From NCBI GenBank assembly GCA_004794655.1, contig SMMW01000575.1:9016001-9080000 (forward strand): a stretch of DNA of 64,000 nt, in the 5' to 3' direction. Below the pieces are notes generated by a model. That model searched no databases. It saw only the letters and a program-made list of their open reading frames with translations, and was not told where the DNA came from. This stretch comes from Marisa cornuarietis (Eukaryota > Mollusca > Gastropoda > Architaenioglossa > Ampullariidae). Made by a program: the position numbers and the translations under genes. Shown piece by piece: positions 23,539-35,146 of the stretch (positions within the stretch are counted from its first letter, which is position 1; each line of letters begins with the position of its first letter).

Positions 23539-26500
23539 ATGGCAGAAGCGAGTATTGATGAAGTTACAGAACGTTTGGCGCAGACTAAAGTTGCAGCCCA
23601 AAATGAAGTTAGCTTTAAAGGAAAAGGTCTGAAGCTTGACAAGGCAGAGGACGGTAAGTATTTACAATGATTATGGCTTTTCTACCTCGGTGTTGAGCTT
23701 GGGGTGGATGGATTTTAGAAAGCGAAAGCATCAGGATAATTTTTGCTCAGATGCTGTCGTAAAAAGGGATTCTACGTCTGACATTTAGCATGTCTTTCAA
23801 TATTCACAATCTTCTCAGTATGTTTGGTTTGAACTCGATATTGAGATTATGCAGTACTCGTAGTTTTGAGTATGTGCTTCAAGCAACAGCGTACTTTTGG
23901 TAGGCATGAAGTAGTGTGGCATCACGTCGTCTGCTTCGCCAATTCGATAACGTAATCTAAACCCTAAACAAGTAATCCCTCCAAACGTCAGACGACTGAT
24001 GGGATAACTTCTGTGACATCGCTTCATTTGTGTCGTGCACCGATGGCTACACTGCATATGTGCCAAATACTCTGGAATCCACAAAAAACTATATGAAATG
24101 GAAGACAAGTTCCCAGTCTGCCTTGTATTTGTGGTGGGGGACTTCACCACAGGCCTGAGGAGGGAGGGCTAGTGTCCCAGCGCCGATGGCTGTGGAGCTC
24201 AGTAATTTTTTTTCTTTAGAAAAATGTCTGTGAAACGAATATCAAAGCATTACATGGGGAAAAGTCGAATTTTAAGTCTACAGTGTACTATTCCCAGGTT
24301 TGGTGGAGTAGTGAGGTGGGCTGGGAAGAGAGGTGTAGGCAGTGCTATAATGTTTGTGTCACACTAGATGTGCTTGGTGTCGGAAGGCTGCTGAAACCTG
24401 ATTAGCTGGACTGTCTAGAAGTTTGTGCATCAAAGCATAGAGATAGCTGGGTTTATCTGCCACTGTGGGGGGGGGGGAGGGGGATTTGTGCAAGTCTGAA
24501 TTGACAGTGGAGGAGGGTGAATGACCGATGTGTGGGTAACAGTGAACAGAGAGAATGGGGGCCTGCCACTGGTACTTCAGCCTGTAAACCTAAAAGGTTG
24601 ATAGTTGATACTGTCTCTAGCTCTTCACTTCATCCTACAGCACCTTGACTCACCTGGATCCTACACATGCCTTCTCATTGTAGAGTGTAGTTTTATCTTC
24701 AGCATCATCATGATGCAGAATCTCTTTGATAAGCTTTTGATTTTTAGTTCGTCCTAATCACTCTGCTTTTGGATCCTTGACTTCCTCCACGCCAACCCCA
24801 AAAATTCAATAAACACCTATCCAACATTCTGGTGCTGGCTAGAAGTTCTTTTCCTTCTTGTACTTCTTCACAAAACACTGTGTCTCTTCTCACCATGCAG
24901 ATGGTGAAGTTTCAAACAGTTGATGTTCTTTTACGTTAAACTTTTATTTAGTAATGTAAGATGTAAATGTAGTTTTAAAAATGTTACTTTTTTAACACTT
25001 TTTGGTTTTTTGACAGCTAAATCCATAATAGAAGAAATCTTGAAATGCTCTCACATGACTGCATTACGTATGGAGGGTAACACCCTTGGTGTAGAAGCAG
25101 CTGAAGCTATTGCAAATGCCCTGGGCAGGCATTCTGAATTTGAGGTATAAATATAAGCTTTTTTACTACTCTAGTTGAAGCATTTTAGAGTTCATTTTCC
25201 CAGAATTTCTTTAGTGAGACTATAATTGTGTGCACATGTGTATATGCATTTAAATGCAGGTTTTTGATATTTATTACTTATAATTTTATCACCTAGAAGG
25301 AACTGCCAGTTCATGGTAAAGATACATTTTAAATATTTTGCCTTGTTTTTCAGAGGGCTTATTGGAGTGATATGTTTACCGGGCGTTTGAAGACAGAAAT
25401 TCCTCCTGCTTTGGTGAGAAGGCCCTATCAGACAGCTTATTTGTAACAGTTGGAAAAGCAAAAAACAAAATCATGTTATTGTTACTTACCACAGTAATAG
25501 AATCAAATCACAGTCTCTTTCAGAATTAGTTAATACACTTTCAGTTTATAAATGAGTCCCAAGTGTATGAGCATTACAGCAAAGTATGCTGAAATAATTG
25601 TCTTATTTATACCCTTATTATGACATAACCTTATGTAAATTACCAAATCTGTTTTGGGGCTATGGCAGACTCAGTCACACTGAAAATTTGACCTAATTTT
25701 TTACCAGAAACACCTTGGCACAGCCATTATATCTGCAAACTGTCATTTGACAGTGCTGGATTTGAGTGACAATGCTTTTGGGCCCCGAGGTGTAGAGGGG
25801 CTTGTAGATCTCCTTCAGAGTTCTAGCTGCTTCAGTCTTCGTGAGCTGCTACTCAACAATAATGGTTTGGGCATTGGTGGTGGAAAAGTGAGTGACTTTT
25901 GTTTAGCTTTAAGGACATTGTTTGTGTAGTGACAATTTTATTAGCTACTAACCATTCCTCCTCCCCCACCCGTTTATTTTCTGGTGAGTGGTGGAGCTGA
26001 GATCATGTATAAATAAATACATGTCACGAGAAGTCATTCTTTAAACATTGATAAATTTGCATATCTTACATCAAGAAAATGGCTTAAATGTTAAAGATAG
26101 AGCTAGGCCAGTATCAATGTAGCATTTAACAAGGGTACTACTGATTTGTTGTAAAGATTTAGTTTTTGACTGGCCTTCCTTCAGCCTCTGCTCAGAGATG
26201 CAACATTGTGAAGTGTGTACAAAAATAATTAACATTTTCTGATGACAGATGTTGTCTGAGTGTTTACTTGAGTGCCATAGAAAGAGTGTCGCTGCCGGTC
26301 AACCTCTTGCACTACGTGTGTTTGTGTCTGGTCGTAACCGTCTGGAAAATGATGGGGCTAAAGCTTTAGCTACTGCCTTCAAGGTAGGCTAACTTCTTTG
26401 GATATTGTTAAGTTGTTGTTAAGTTTAAACCTTATATGCTGATCATTTTTAAATGGCTACTTTTGTGGTTCCTCCTTCCCCCATCTACCACCACCACCAA

Positions 26501-29500
26501 TGGTTGTGAAATGGAAGGCTTCCATTACTCTCTGTATTTTTAGGCTATTGGTACCCTGGAAGAACTGTGCATGCCTCAGAATGGAATCAACCCTCCAGGT
26601 ATATCTGCACTTGTGGATGCCATATCTGTCAACACCAACCTTCGTGTTCTCAACTTAAATGATAACACATTTACAGCAACAGGAGCAAAAGAAATGGCAA
26701 AGGTATACGATCTTGAGCAAAAGAATTTTTTTCTACACATTCTTACTCATTGTGCTTGCAGTACACTATCTACTCAAGTGAATTCAATTTTTCAAGGCAG
26801 ATTAGCTGAAACATTTTTAATTAAAAATTGTAAAAATGTGAATAATTTCTATACGAAGGCATGTTTGGTACGTCATCTTCTACTTGAAACATTGACAGTT
26901 AAATGCTGTTAGGATTTTACTGATTATTTTTTCTTTTTAACTTTCCCAGGTTTTACCTAAACTGCAGAATCTAGAGGTTGTAAACTTTGGTGACTGCCTT
27001 GTAAGAACAGAGGGTGCCAAAGCTCTGGCAGCTGCTTTGAAGGACAGACACAGTAAATTGAAGGTGAAGCCTTAATTTGTTGCCTATGTGACATTGACCT
27101 TCACATTCATATCAGGATGTGCACAAATTTTAAGCATTTTCAAAAAAAATTAACGTGAAGGAAGACAATTATAATTAAAGTTAAAAGTAAGCGGAAATAG
27201 ACGTTAATCCATCATGAAACAACACTTTTTTATGAACCCAAAGGAAATTAGGTATCTCCAGTGTTTTGGAATTTCCGCAAAGTTCTACAAATCATCTTCA
27301 TGTTTCTGTGTTAAGGATGGTAATTTTTTTTGGGTGTGTTTTTAAGAGTATGTGAGTATAGTTTTGCATAAATAAATACATTTTCTTCTTCATAATTTCT
27401 TTTTAAGAAAACATTTTTGTTTGTTTGCATTTCATTACTTTATCATTGTTAAGACTTACAGTAAAGGCACATTATAAATGCAGTTAATAAGACTTATTTT
27501 GTGAACTGGTTTCAGGAACTTATTTTAAGTGGCAATGAAATCAAACAGCTTGGTGCACTGTCCGTTGCTGAATGTGTATCAAACAAAGATAACCTGAAAC
27601 TTGTGGATTTGAATGGTAACCTTGAGAAATGTTCTGTCTTTTCCCTTCTGAATCTCAGTATTTTAAACAAATGTGCAGAGATAATTTCCATATGCCATGA
27701 TCCAGCATAATTAGTTTTGTGTGTAAAACTATAAGGCACAGGATGGATTGTTAGCACAGTTAATAAAAGCCCTTTGTTTGGCAGTGTCATGATAGGTTAG
27801 CCAGTCAGTTGTATTCTTTGGCATTGCCATGGGTGATCAGCCAGTCAGTTGTGTACTTTGGAAAGGAGCTATTTGTCACCTTTTTTTCAATTTCAGCCAA
27901 CCAGTTAGGAGATGAAGGAGTTGAGCTGGTACGGGACTCGATGGAAGCTGTGGGCAAACTGAATGCACTTGCTTCATTTAGGTGACTTTACTTGCTCGTA
28001 ATGAGTCTTTTTTATTTTTATTTCAAAAGGAAAATACTGTGTGAAAATGTATGAACAAAGAAAAATAAATTTAATGGAACCAGTCTATAAAGTAAGGGGG
28101 GAAAAAAAGCTGGCATATTTAATTGGGCAAGATATTACTCTAAACACTGCCCCCTCTTCTTCCACCAAAATTTTTTAAAAGGCTTGTATTGCTAAGTGGT
28201 GGTAGTTTTCTTAATTCTCTTATTGTTTCCTCAGTGATGATGAAGGATGTTCAGAAGATGAAGACGATGGTGAAGAGGGAGATGAAGAGGTAAGTACTTG
28301 TTTCAGATGATCAGTTTTGTGAATAATACAAAGAGAGCCATCTCTTCTTTCTAGTTGTCCTGTATCAGTCTAAAGGCCATCACATAAAGAGCACCAGCAG
28401 TACCATCCTGAGATGTGACAGCTGATGAATACCAAGAGATTTTGGTGCTCAGTTTTGTGTGCAAGCTTGCCAATATGCACAACATTGTTGCCAACACTGA
28501 GTGAATGAGGTGTTAAAGACAACACTTCTCTGGGGAGCCAGCTTTGTTTGTGTTTGCAAGGGCAGTGCCCATTTCTTCTCCCTCACTACTTTACCTTCCC
28601 CAATTCTCTATGGAGTCAGGTGTCCACTTGTGACAGTTGGGTCGACTGGGGAAGGTTTTCTGTACCACATGGGTATCTGACTGGCACACCCCTGGGACTG
28701 GATGCCAGTGCTCTAACTTGGCTATCTATTTCCCTGGTCAAGGAAGAAGAATGCATGGCTAACAGTCTATTTCCTGTATTAATCTTTGTTATCTATTAAC
28801 ACTACTATTTTATTTCTTTATACTTTTTCATAATTGGAAATGAATTGTTTATTGATTTGTATGTTTCTTTGTTGGCTTGTTTTTCTATAGCCACCTGAAG
28901 ATGATGATGAAGGGGAAGTGAATGAGGATCCTGAACTGCAAGTAAAAGGCAAAGCCATCACACCATCAAAACAGGTAAAAGAAAAAAGTAATATTCTCAT
29001 GTAACTGTTTTGTACTGTTCGACCAATAACTCCATTAAGTTAAAAAAAAATATAGATGTAGAATGGGGTGATTACATTTACATTTCTCTTTGACAAGAGA
29101 AAATTTACATTTCTCTTTGACAAGAGAAAATTTACATTTCTCTTTGATAAGAGAAAATTGTGTGTTTGAAAATAAATGTTTGTAGTTACAATATTAGTGT
29201 AGATAAGAGGTGCTTACCTGGAATAAGTTGAAAGGCTTTTGGCAGCATCATTTTCATGATGGCTTGGCCTTTTTACCATTCAGTCACAAAGTGTCGTATC
29301 TGTAGCCACTGGGGTCTCGTTCTTTGGTTCTTTCAGTGTTATACCCATGGTTGTTTTATGAATATAATGCTTTCAGGCTTATTGTTGTTCGTTTAACCCT
29401 AAGTTATCAAAAGTCTTTGCAGCATAGGCAGATGTGTTGCGAAAGGGAAAACACTGGCCTGCTTTTTTGGTACAGTGCTGTCTTAAATGTCTGTACCCCT

Positions 29501-32500
29501 CTTTGTGGATTGCTTGACCTATCAAATATTAAGTGTTGATTAACCTGCATCTGAAAAGCAACTTTTTGGGCTGTCAAAAGTCACAAGGTTGGTGGCTAAA
29601 GAGATTATTTATATTAGAGGAGAGCTAACAGATTTTTCTTTGCTATTTTCCTAGCAGAATATGCACACCCCATGTGAAGCTTTAACTTATTCTTGCAGAA
29701 GACGGTATCATTAAACAAAGTGAGGAAAAAATCTGATTATTTATCAGGAGTGAGAGATGTCCCTAAAGTTGGCTTCTTTACATTTCAGGGATCCACCAAT
29801 TCTGATCTCAGTGATGAATTGGGCAAGCTCTCCCTCTCCTGATGCTGTTTGGCTTTAGCACTACCTGTTGGTAGAAAGTCATTTTCCTCAGTGTTGACAG
29901 TCCTGTGTAGAAGATAGATGTGTCCTGGCAGCTTTACATTGCAAGTTACTGCAGCAGTTTTAGTGGGACAGCAGTTTTAGTTTGACCACATTTTAAATCT
30001 TTTAAAATAATTTTTTTATATTATCTGTCCTTTTACAAATACTGGTGATAATTCTTACGCTGATGTTGCAGTGCAACCCAAGCTTTGTTTCTCTAGCTTG
30101 CCTATAGTTGGGGAGGGGATAAAACATTAACAAGTTCTGGGTGTACATCAGTTCATTGTTAGGATGTTGTTGACACGCCATCTGATGTTGGATAGCAAAC
30201 TGGGTTTTAGCTGTTAAAAAATGGTATAGGTTGGTGTGCAAGCAACATATGATCTTTTACTGTTGTTGCTGAATGGTACATTCCACATGAGTTGATGTAA
30301 TTCAGTAGACATTGAGCATCCATTTTGGAGATTATCCTAAAATCTAACCTAACGCGTTTCCTATCTCCACATTTTTGCTCTTACAAGTTTAAAGTGGTTC
30401 TTACTCTCTTTGCCATGTGTGGCTTGTTTTATGGTTTCACATTCTGAAAATGCAGGTTTTCTAATTAATGAAATGGGCACTTCTACATTCTTCCTTGAAT
30501 GGTGTGTTCAACTTTGATTAGTCTCAAGTGAAAGGATCAGTATTCTTTTTTCCGTCCATAATTGCCTGTTTAAAGGCATAGAGACAAGTCTGATTTTAAG
30601 AAAATGTTCATTTAAAAAAAACTACAGTAAAGGAAAAGGGATGTATATAAATAAAAAGTGTTATTTGGTATATTTTTTGAGTGTTCATGTTTTCTTTTTA
30701 GCATTTTGTGACTGATTTGTTTGTACTTTCATTTATTGTGTTCACTGGACATTTCTCTTTGCTGCTGCTCATACTATCACAGTTACTGGTACTACCACTT
30801 ATCACATAAATTTCAATGAACTGCATGCAGTACAGACATTTGTGTTGCTCTGAACTTATCATTCTACCCTCTCCATCATGCAATGATGTGCATGTATGTA
30901 GTACATAATCATGCTTATGCAGAAAATAGATTTTCAGTGTGTGGCTGCTTTAGTTATTTTACAACTACTTTGAATCTGACAGCTTCAGTGATATTTCTCC
31001 CTAACAACCTTATCAGCCTGAATGCAAAAAATGTTGATGAAAGCCATAGTAATGGTAAACAGAGTGCCATACTCTGAAAAGCTCTTAAAAAGTGGTAGAG
31101 CTGAAACCACATGAGTAAACTGCAGGAATTTTTAACCTACTACCTTCAACCGGTGGTATAGAAGGGGAGATAATGTGTTTCACAAGCAATGGACTGTGGA
31201 TCCACTTTTTGTTTTAATGGCAACATGTGCAATCTTTGTAAAAGATTCCTGCTGTAACAGTAAAAGATGCCTGACTTATGAAAAAGAGCAGAAAGACATC
31301 CTGAGATCTTGGTATCCTGGTATCCATGATGTTTTAGACTGGTGAATAGATTAGGAGGACTTACAATTCAGGCACTGAAAACAAAATGGTGTTGCAAACC
31401 TCTATTGCATTCAATCTACTCAATGAAACTGGTAGGAGAGATGAATGTTTTCATAGTAGGATAAGACCTAAAAACAGACTGTAAATGCAGAAAATAAGAC
31501 ACTGAACTAAAGAAATAGTATTATGGCAAGAGCTGATGTGTTACATAACAGTTATTTACTATGAAAAAATTCCTTAAAAGACCAAAATGTGTAGCTATGC
31601 AGAGGACCAAGATCTAAACTATGAGAAATTGTATAACCCATCCTTGAATTTACTTGAAATAGTACAATAAGAATATGTTTGCATATGCAAACCCATTAAG
31701 AGGCCCATTTGTATGAATACATTAATTTTTTTATAAGGTATCTGCAGAAGATTTCCTGGCTTTTCCATCTCCATCAAAGCTGCAGCAGCTTGGATTTGAC
31801 AAAGCAGAAGCAATGAAAAAAGCAATTGGTGTAAGTATAGAGGATACGACGGTGAGTCAGTATTTATCCTTATTACAGCTACATTTGTGTTTCTGTCACC
31901 AATACAGTGAGAGTTGGCTTTCCTGTGTTCAGCCCTTGTCTCGGGCGCGCTGTTCTCTGCATGTGGCATCTGTTTACAGGGCTGACTACCTTGCTGTGAT
32001 TTCCATTTATAATGCGCAGGTATCCATTCATAAGAAGGCTCATTGCACAGCAAAAACAGAAGAGAAGAAAAAAAAAACAGCAGGAAAGTAAAAAAATAAT
32101 AAAAACAGAAGTGCTTGGTTGTTGAAGTCCATCTTAAGTAAACAAATGAGTCTTCAATCTTTTCCGAAACGTGGTTGCTGAGGTGATGGTTGACAGTGAC
32201 GATGATCAGGAGAGGCTTAACAGTGCACAGTTACAGAGAGATGCTTGACAGGCAGAAACCAGCAATTCAAAGCAAATACCAAAGACAACTGTCAAAAGAC
32301 ATTGTGATGTTGTCCATCTGCATGGATTAAAACCCTTCAGAAACACCCTCCAAATAGTCCCATTCTCACCCCTTCAGGTTGTCATCTGTTTGGTCCACTC
32401 AAGGAGATATTCACGGTTGGTTAATTCACCTTGGTCCAAGAAGGAAGCTATACATGTGTAGCTTGCTGCTTAGCCCAAAAAATTATTTTATTAAAATAAA

Positions 32501-34443
32501 GCTTATACCTGTATTGTAGGTAATTATTGACTTGTCTTTCTGTGTAAGCTTGCATAGATGGAAAAGTGCAAAGTTGTATTGGAATTTGTGCATGAATGAC
32601 AAGATGAAAATATTTATGAAAATAGCATTGTGTAAAATTAATTAAAGATGATAAAGTTTAGATGTATAAGAGACAAATAAAAGTGGCCCAAATTCTACCC
32701 CCCTCCCCAGAGAAACTAAGTGCAGATTTTTTTTTTTATTGCAAGTGCCCACATGACCAGTCGGGGTTCAAAGATTTATGATGAAAGTCTAGGTTACTAG
32801 TCTGAATCAGTCAGGTCTGTGCTAAGAAGTCAATCCTCCCAGCCTTCATTGTTAGAGGTGGAGAATGAACTGTTTGGTTTACCTCAACAAGAAAGTTAAA
32901 GGTGACATTATCGTCAATACCATTCAGTTTATTCCTTTTAACTTTACAGGCTGACATCAGTGATCCCAGCCGGTTAGTGGAGACAGTTATAAAGGTAAGT
33001 GCTTATAATAAATGCACATTCATATACTGAATGATCAAAAAGAGTGGGTGGGGGGGAGTATTGCACTTGGAAAACTGTTCAGTTTTGAACAGAACTTTTT
33101 GATGTACCTTGATGAGAAATGAGAAAATGATTGCTACAACTGAAATAGTGATTTTTCTGTTGTTGCTTTGTTCCTGAGTAGGGTTGATGATGTGGAGAAA
33201 GGAGTTGGCTGTGTGCATACAAATGAATGAAACACAGGATTAATTGTCACTATGCAGCATGCACCATGTTTTTATCTCTTTTAGGATGATGGTTTCATTG
33301 ACAAAATTTATATTCAGGTGTCTCTTGTAGTGAGTGAAGACGATGCCAAAACCATGAAAGCAGCTTGTGAATGTGCAGGTGAGTGAATACAGTACTCTTG
33401 AGCAGCTGCATTAAAGCCCACTTTACAATTAATCTGTGCTAGTGTAGATGATGGAATGATTACAATTACTCTTTTACTGTAATGCTAATATAGACGGAAA
33501 CAATTATGATTATAATGCGACCTCTTCATAATGTGCGTTGTCATTAGTATTTTGCAAATGAGTTAAAAAGCATAATTATATGCATACATTTTTGATTAAT
33601 AAAAAAACTTTAGACAAAGATATATAACCATTGACTTTTTTATTTTCTCGTTGGAAATAGATGGCTTGCTAAAGCATGCATTTGACAATATTGAAAATGC
33701 TGCTTCAGTCATACCAAATGCATTTTTGGTCTTCCTTGGCCTGTTGAAGGTAATGAAACTTAAGCTTTTGTAACAGAAAATCCAAATTTTCCTCAACATA
33801 CAAGCAATTCATTTTAGTGGAAGTAGAATCATGACTTTACAGAGAATGAAGAACATAAGTTTTCAGCTCCTTGTATGACTGAGTAAATAAAAAAGTAATT
33901 TAAAATTTTAAGAAATCAATCCTTGTGATTTGTCATAAATGTAGTGTCACAGCACCTTGATTATATTAAACATACATCTGGTTTATAGAGTGAGGACAAG
34001 AAGTACAAGGCACCCAGCAGTATCACGGGTCCATTGCTCGTCTTGAGTCACATTGTTCAGCAAACTTACTTCCCTAAAAGTGCCCGTGACACCTTCCAGT
34101 TCTTTTTCAGCAGGTTAGTCTCTCATTTTATTAATGGTATTCATGGAACTTTTCATTTTAGCCACGTCATTTGCTGAGAAGAAGCAATGATAAGCAGTCA
34201 AATATTTAGGCATGGGTATAAATGATTTCTTTGTAACACTTTTCTATAGGTTATTTTGAAGTATTTTTCTGTCAGTGCATTAATGACAAAAGTCTTTACA
34301 CTTCCATTTCCCATCCACAGATTTTATGCTCTCATTGGTTAACTATTTGGTTCGCAATTATTTTCCTTAACAGACCTCATCCTCAGCTGGAGAAGTCTTC
34401 AACAGCAAGACACAAAATCCTGGAGTCTCTTTATGCATTCTAA
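23539..34443 (+). CDS. RANGAP1: Ran GTPase-activating protein 1 (RanGAP1)
   Basis: Seventeen exons join in phase to give 576 residues: 23539-23653, 25017-25144, 25354-25413, 25708-25887, 26249-26383, 26544-26702, 26950-27063, 27516-27615, 27897-27981, 28235-28289, 28891-28974, 31738-31830, 32950-32994, 33285-33378, 33661-33749, 33989-34113 and 34374-34443. All introns are GT-AG. The N-terminal two-thirds is a ribonuclease-inhibitor-type leucine-rich repeat array ([47 protein letters not shown]). An acidic stretch (about 28235-28935, Asp/Glu-rich) and a C-terminal RanGAP1_C-like domain follow ([40 protein letters not shown]). RanGAP1 stimulates GTP hydrolysis by Ran, and in vertebrates the C-terminal domain is SUMO-modified and docks on RanBP2 (established). 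The Leu-Leu-Lys-Ser-Glu-Asp segment occupies the equivalent site, but whether this Lys is modified cannot be seen. An ATTAAA at 34515 is a possible poly(A) signal. Confidence 0.95.
23654..25016. other. RANGAP1 intron 1, no feature recognised
   Basis: A 1.36-kb intron. It contains a G-run (24467-24481) and no convincing element. Confidence 0.5.
28500..28760 (-). repeat. tRNA-derived SINE
   Basis: On the minus strand an A-box-like TAGCCAAGTTAGAGCACTGG (about 28719-28700) is followed by a decayed B box (CAGTCAGATACC). The body then reads CATGTGGTACAGA, CTTCCCCAGTCGACCCA, ACCTGACTCCATAGAG, GGGGAAGGTAAAG and GGGCACTGCCC. Closely similar body sequence lies at 7095-7290 and a diverged copy at 21390-21665. 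It is inserted in a RANGAP1 intron, antisense to the gene. Confidence 0.78.
29079..29162. repeat. Tandem repeat, 27-base unit, three copies
   Basis: Three head-to-tail copies of a unit containing TTCTCTTTGACAAGAGAAAA. Each unit is itself an inverted repeat (TTCTCTT/AAGAGAA). It lies in a RANGAP1 intron. Confidence 0.92.
29789..29842 (+). CDS. RANGAP1: Candidate alternative terminal exon of RANGAP1
   Basis: A strong acceptor (TTTACATTTCAG) at 29788 opens a phase-0 exon that can follow the exon ending at 28974. It encodes [17 protein letters not shown] and then stops with TGA at 29842. Using it would remove the whole C-terminal domain. The tail [10 protein letters not shown] fits the classical nuclear-export spacing L-x3-L-x2-L-x-L. 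An AATAAA lies at about 30650. The sequence shows only that the exon is possible; expression is unproven. Confidence 0.5.
   Translation, partial: GSTNSDLSDELGKLSLS
31910..32060 (-). repeat. Dispersed repeat fragment shared with 47340-47400
   Basis: On the minus strand GCCCTGTAAACAGATGCCAC and then GCAGAGAACAGCGCGCCCGA match 47351-47395 on the plus strand almost block for block. The stretch is clearly richer in G+C than the flanking intron. Repeat type unknown. Confidence 0.5.
32061..32949. other. RANGAP1 intron, no feature recognised
   Basis: No conserved frame was found. A possible degraded repeat with a TTCAAA box lies near 32700-32860 but is not supported well enough to call. Confidence 0.3.
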
Positions 34444-35146
34444 TCAACAATATGATCAGCAGAACCTGACAAAGACTCTTGAAAATGGAATAATGTTCTT
34501 AATTAAGGTTTTAAATTAAAAATATTGTCTTAACATGGAAACACTCTATTGAGACGTTGGATTTTAATGTCTGTATAAATTGTGAAAATTGCTGTTCAAG
34601 AGACAGCAAGTTTTGATGCATTTGAAGTGATTCACAAACTTATTCCTCCTACATTCATACAAAATATTGAAGAAAAGACAGGAGTGAAAATTGTTTCCAC
34701 CACTCTTTTAATAACACTGCTTTTAAAAACAATGTTTTTTTATTATTTTAATACGACTTTATTTTGCTATCACATTATTCTAAAAAATCAAGAAAAGTGG
34801 ATATCATGCAGATTTGAAGGAGTGTGGTCAATGCCTTTCAATATATATATATATATATGCAAACAACCAGGGGAATATTTTTCTAAGACCTTTTAGTGAG
34901 CTTAAAAGCATTAGTGTTGAACTTGGCATACCTGCCATGGTGGGAGAAAACTGTCTCAAGGTTCAAATTACCACAGATACATAGGGGTATGATTTCTACA
35001 TGAACCACTTGTTTTTTCCCACTGGTTGAAAGGTGGAGAGGACTGAGATAAAAAGAATGATAATTAGTATTGTCCCAGCAGTGCCCTACTACATAACTTA
35101 TATCAAGAACCTGTAACAGCAAGAACACAAAATGATTTTAAGCTCA
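34444..35146. other. Convergent 3' ends of RANGAP1 and AIMP1
   Basis: This 703-base interval holds both 3' UTRs. A variant ATTAAA on the plus strand (34515) and an AATAAA on the minus strand (34758-34763) are candidate poly(A) signals. If both are used the transcripts need not overlap. A TA dinucleotide run lies at 34842-34858. Confidence 0.45.

Noticed and set aside
23815..24150. 111-codon minus-strand frame in RANGAP1 intron 1
   Set aside because: No domain, no splice context and no conserved start.
29079..29162. Regularly spaced repeats resembling a CRISPR array
   Set aside because: Three directly adjacent 27-base copies without spacers, in a eukaryotic intron. A simple tandem repeat.
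31619..32053. 144-codon minus-strand frame in a RANGAP1 intron
   Set aside because: It overlaps a coding RANGAP1 exon antisense and a dispersed repeat, and has no domain.
32690..32870. Possible SINE with a GGGTTCAAA box
   Set aside because: No matching A box and no second copy in the window.
34582..34896. 104-codon plus-strand frame after RANGAP1
   Set aside because: It lies in the 3' UTR region, is low-complexity and hydrophobic, and has no ATG context or homology.
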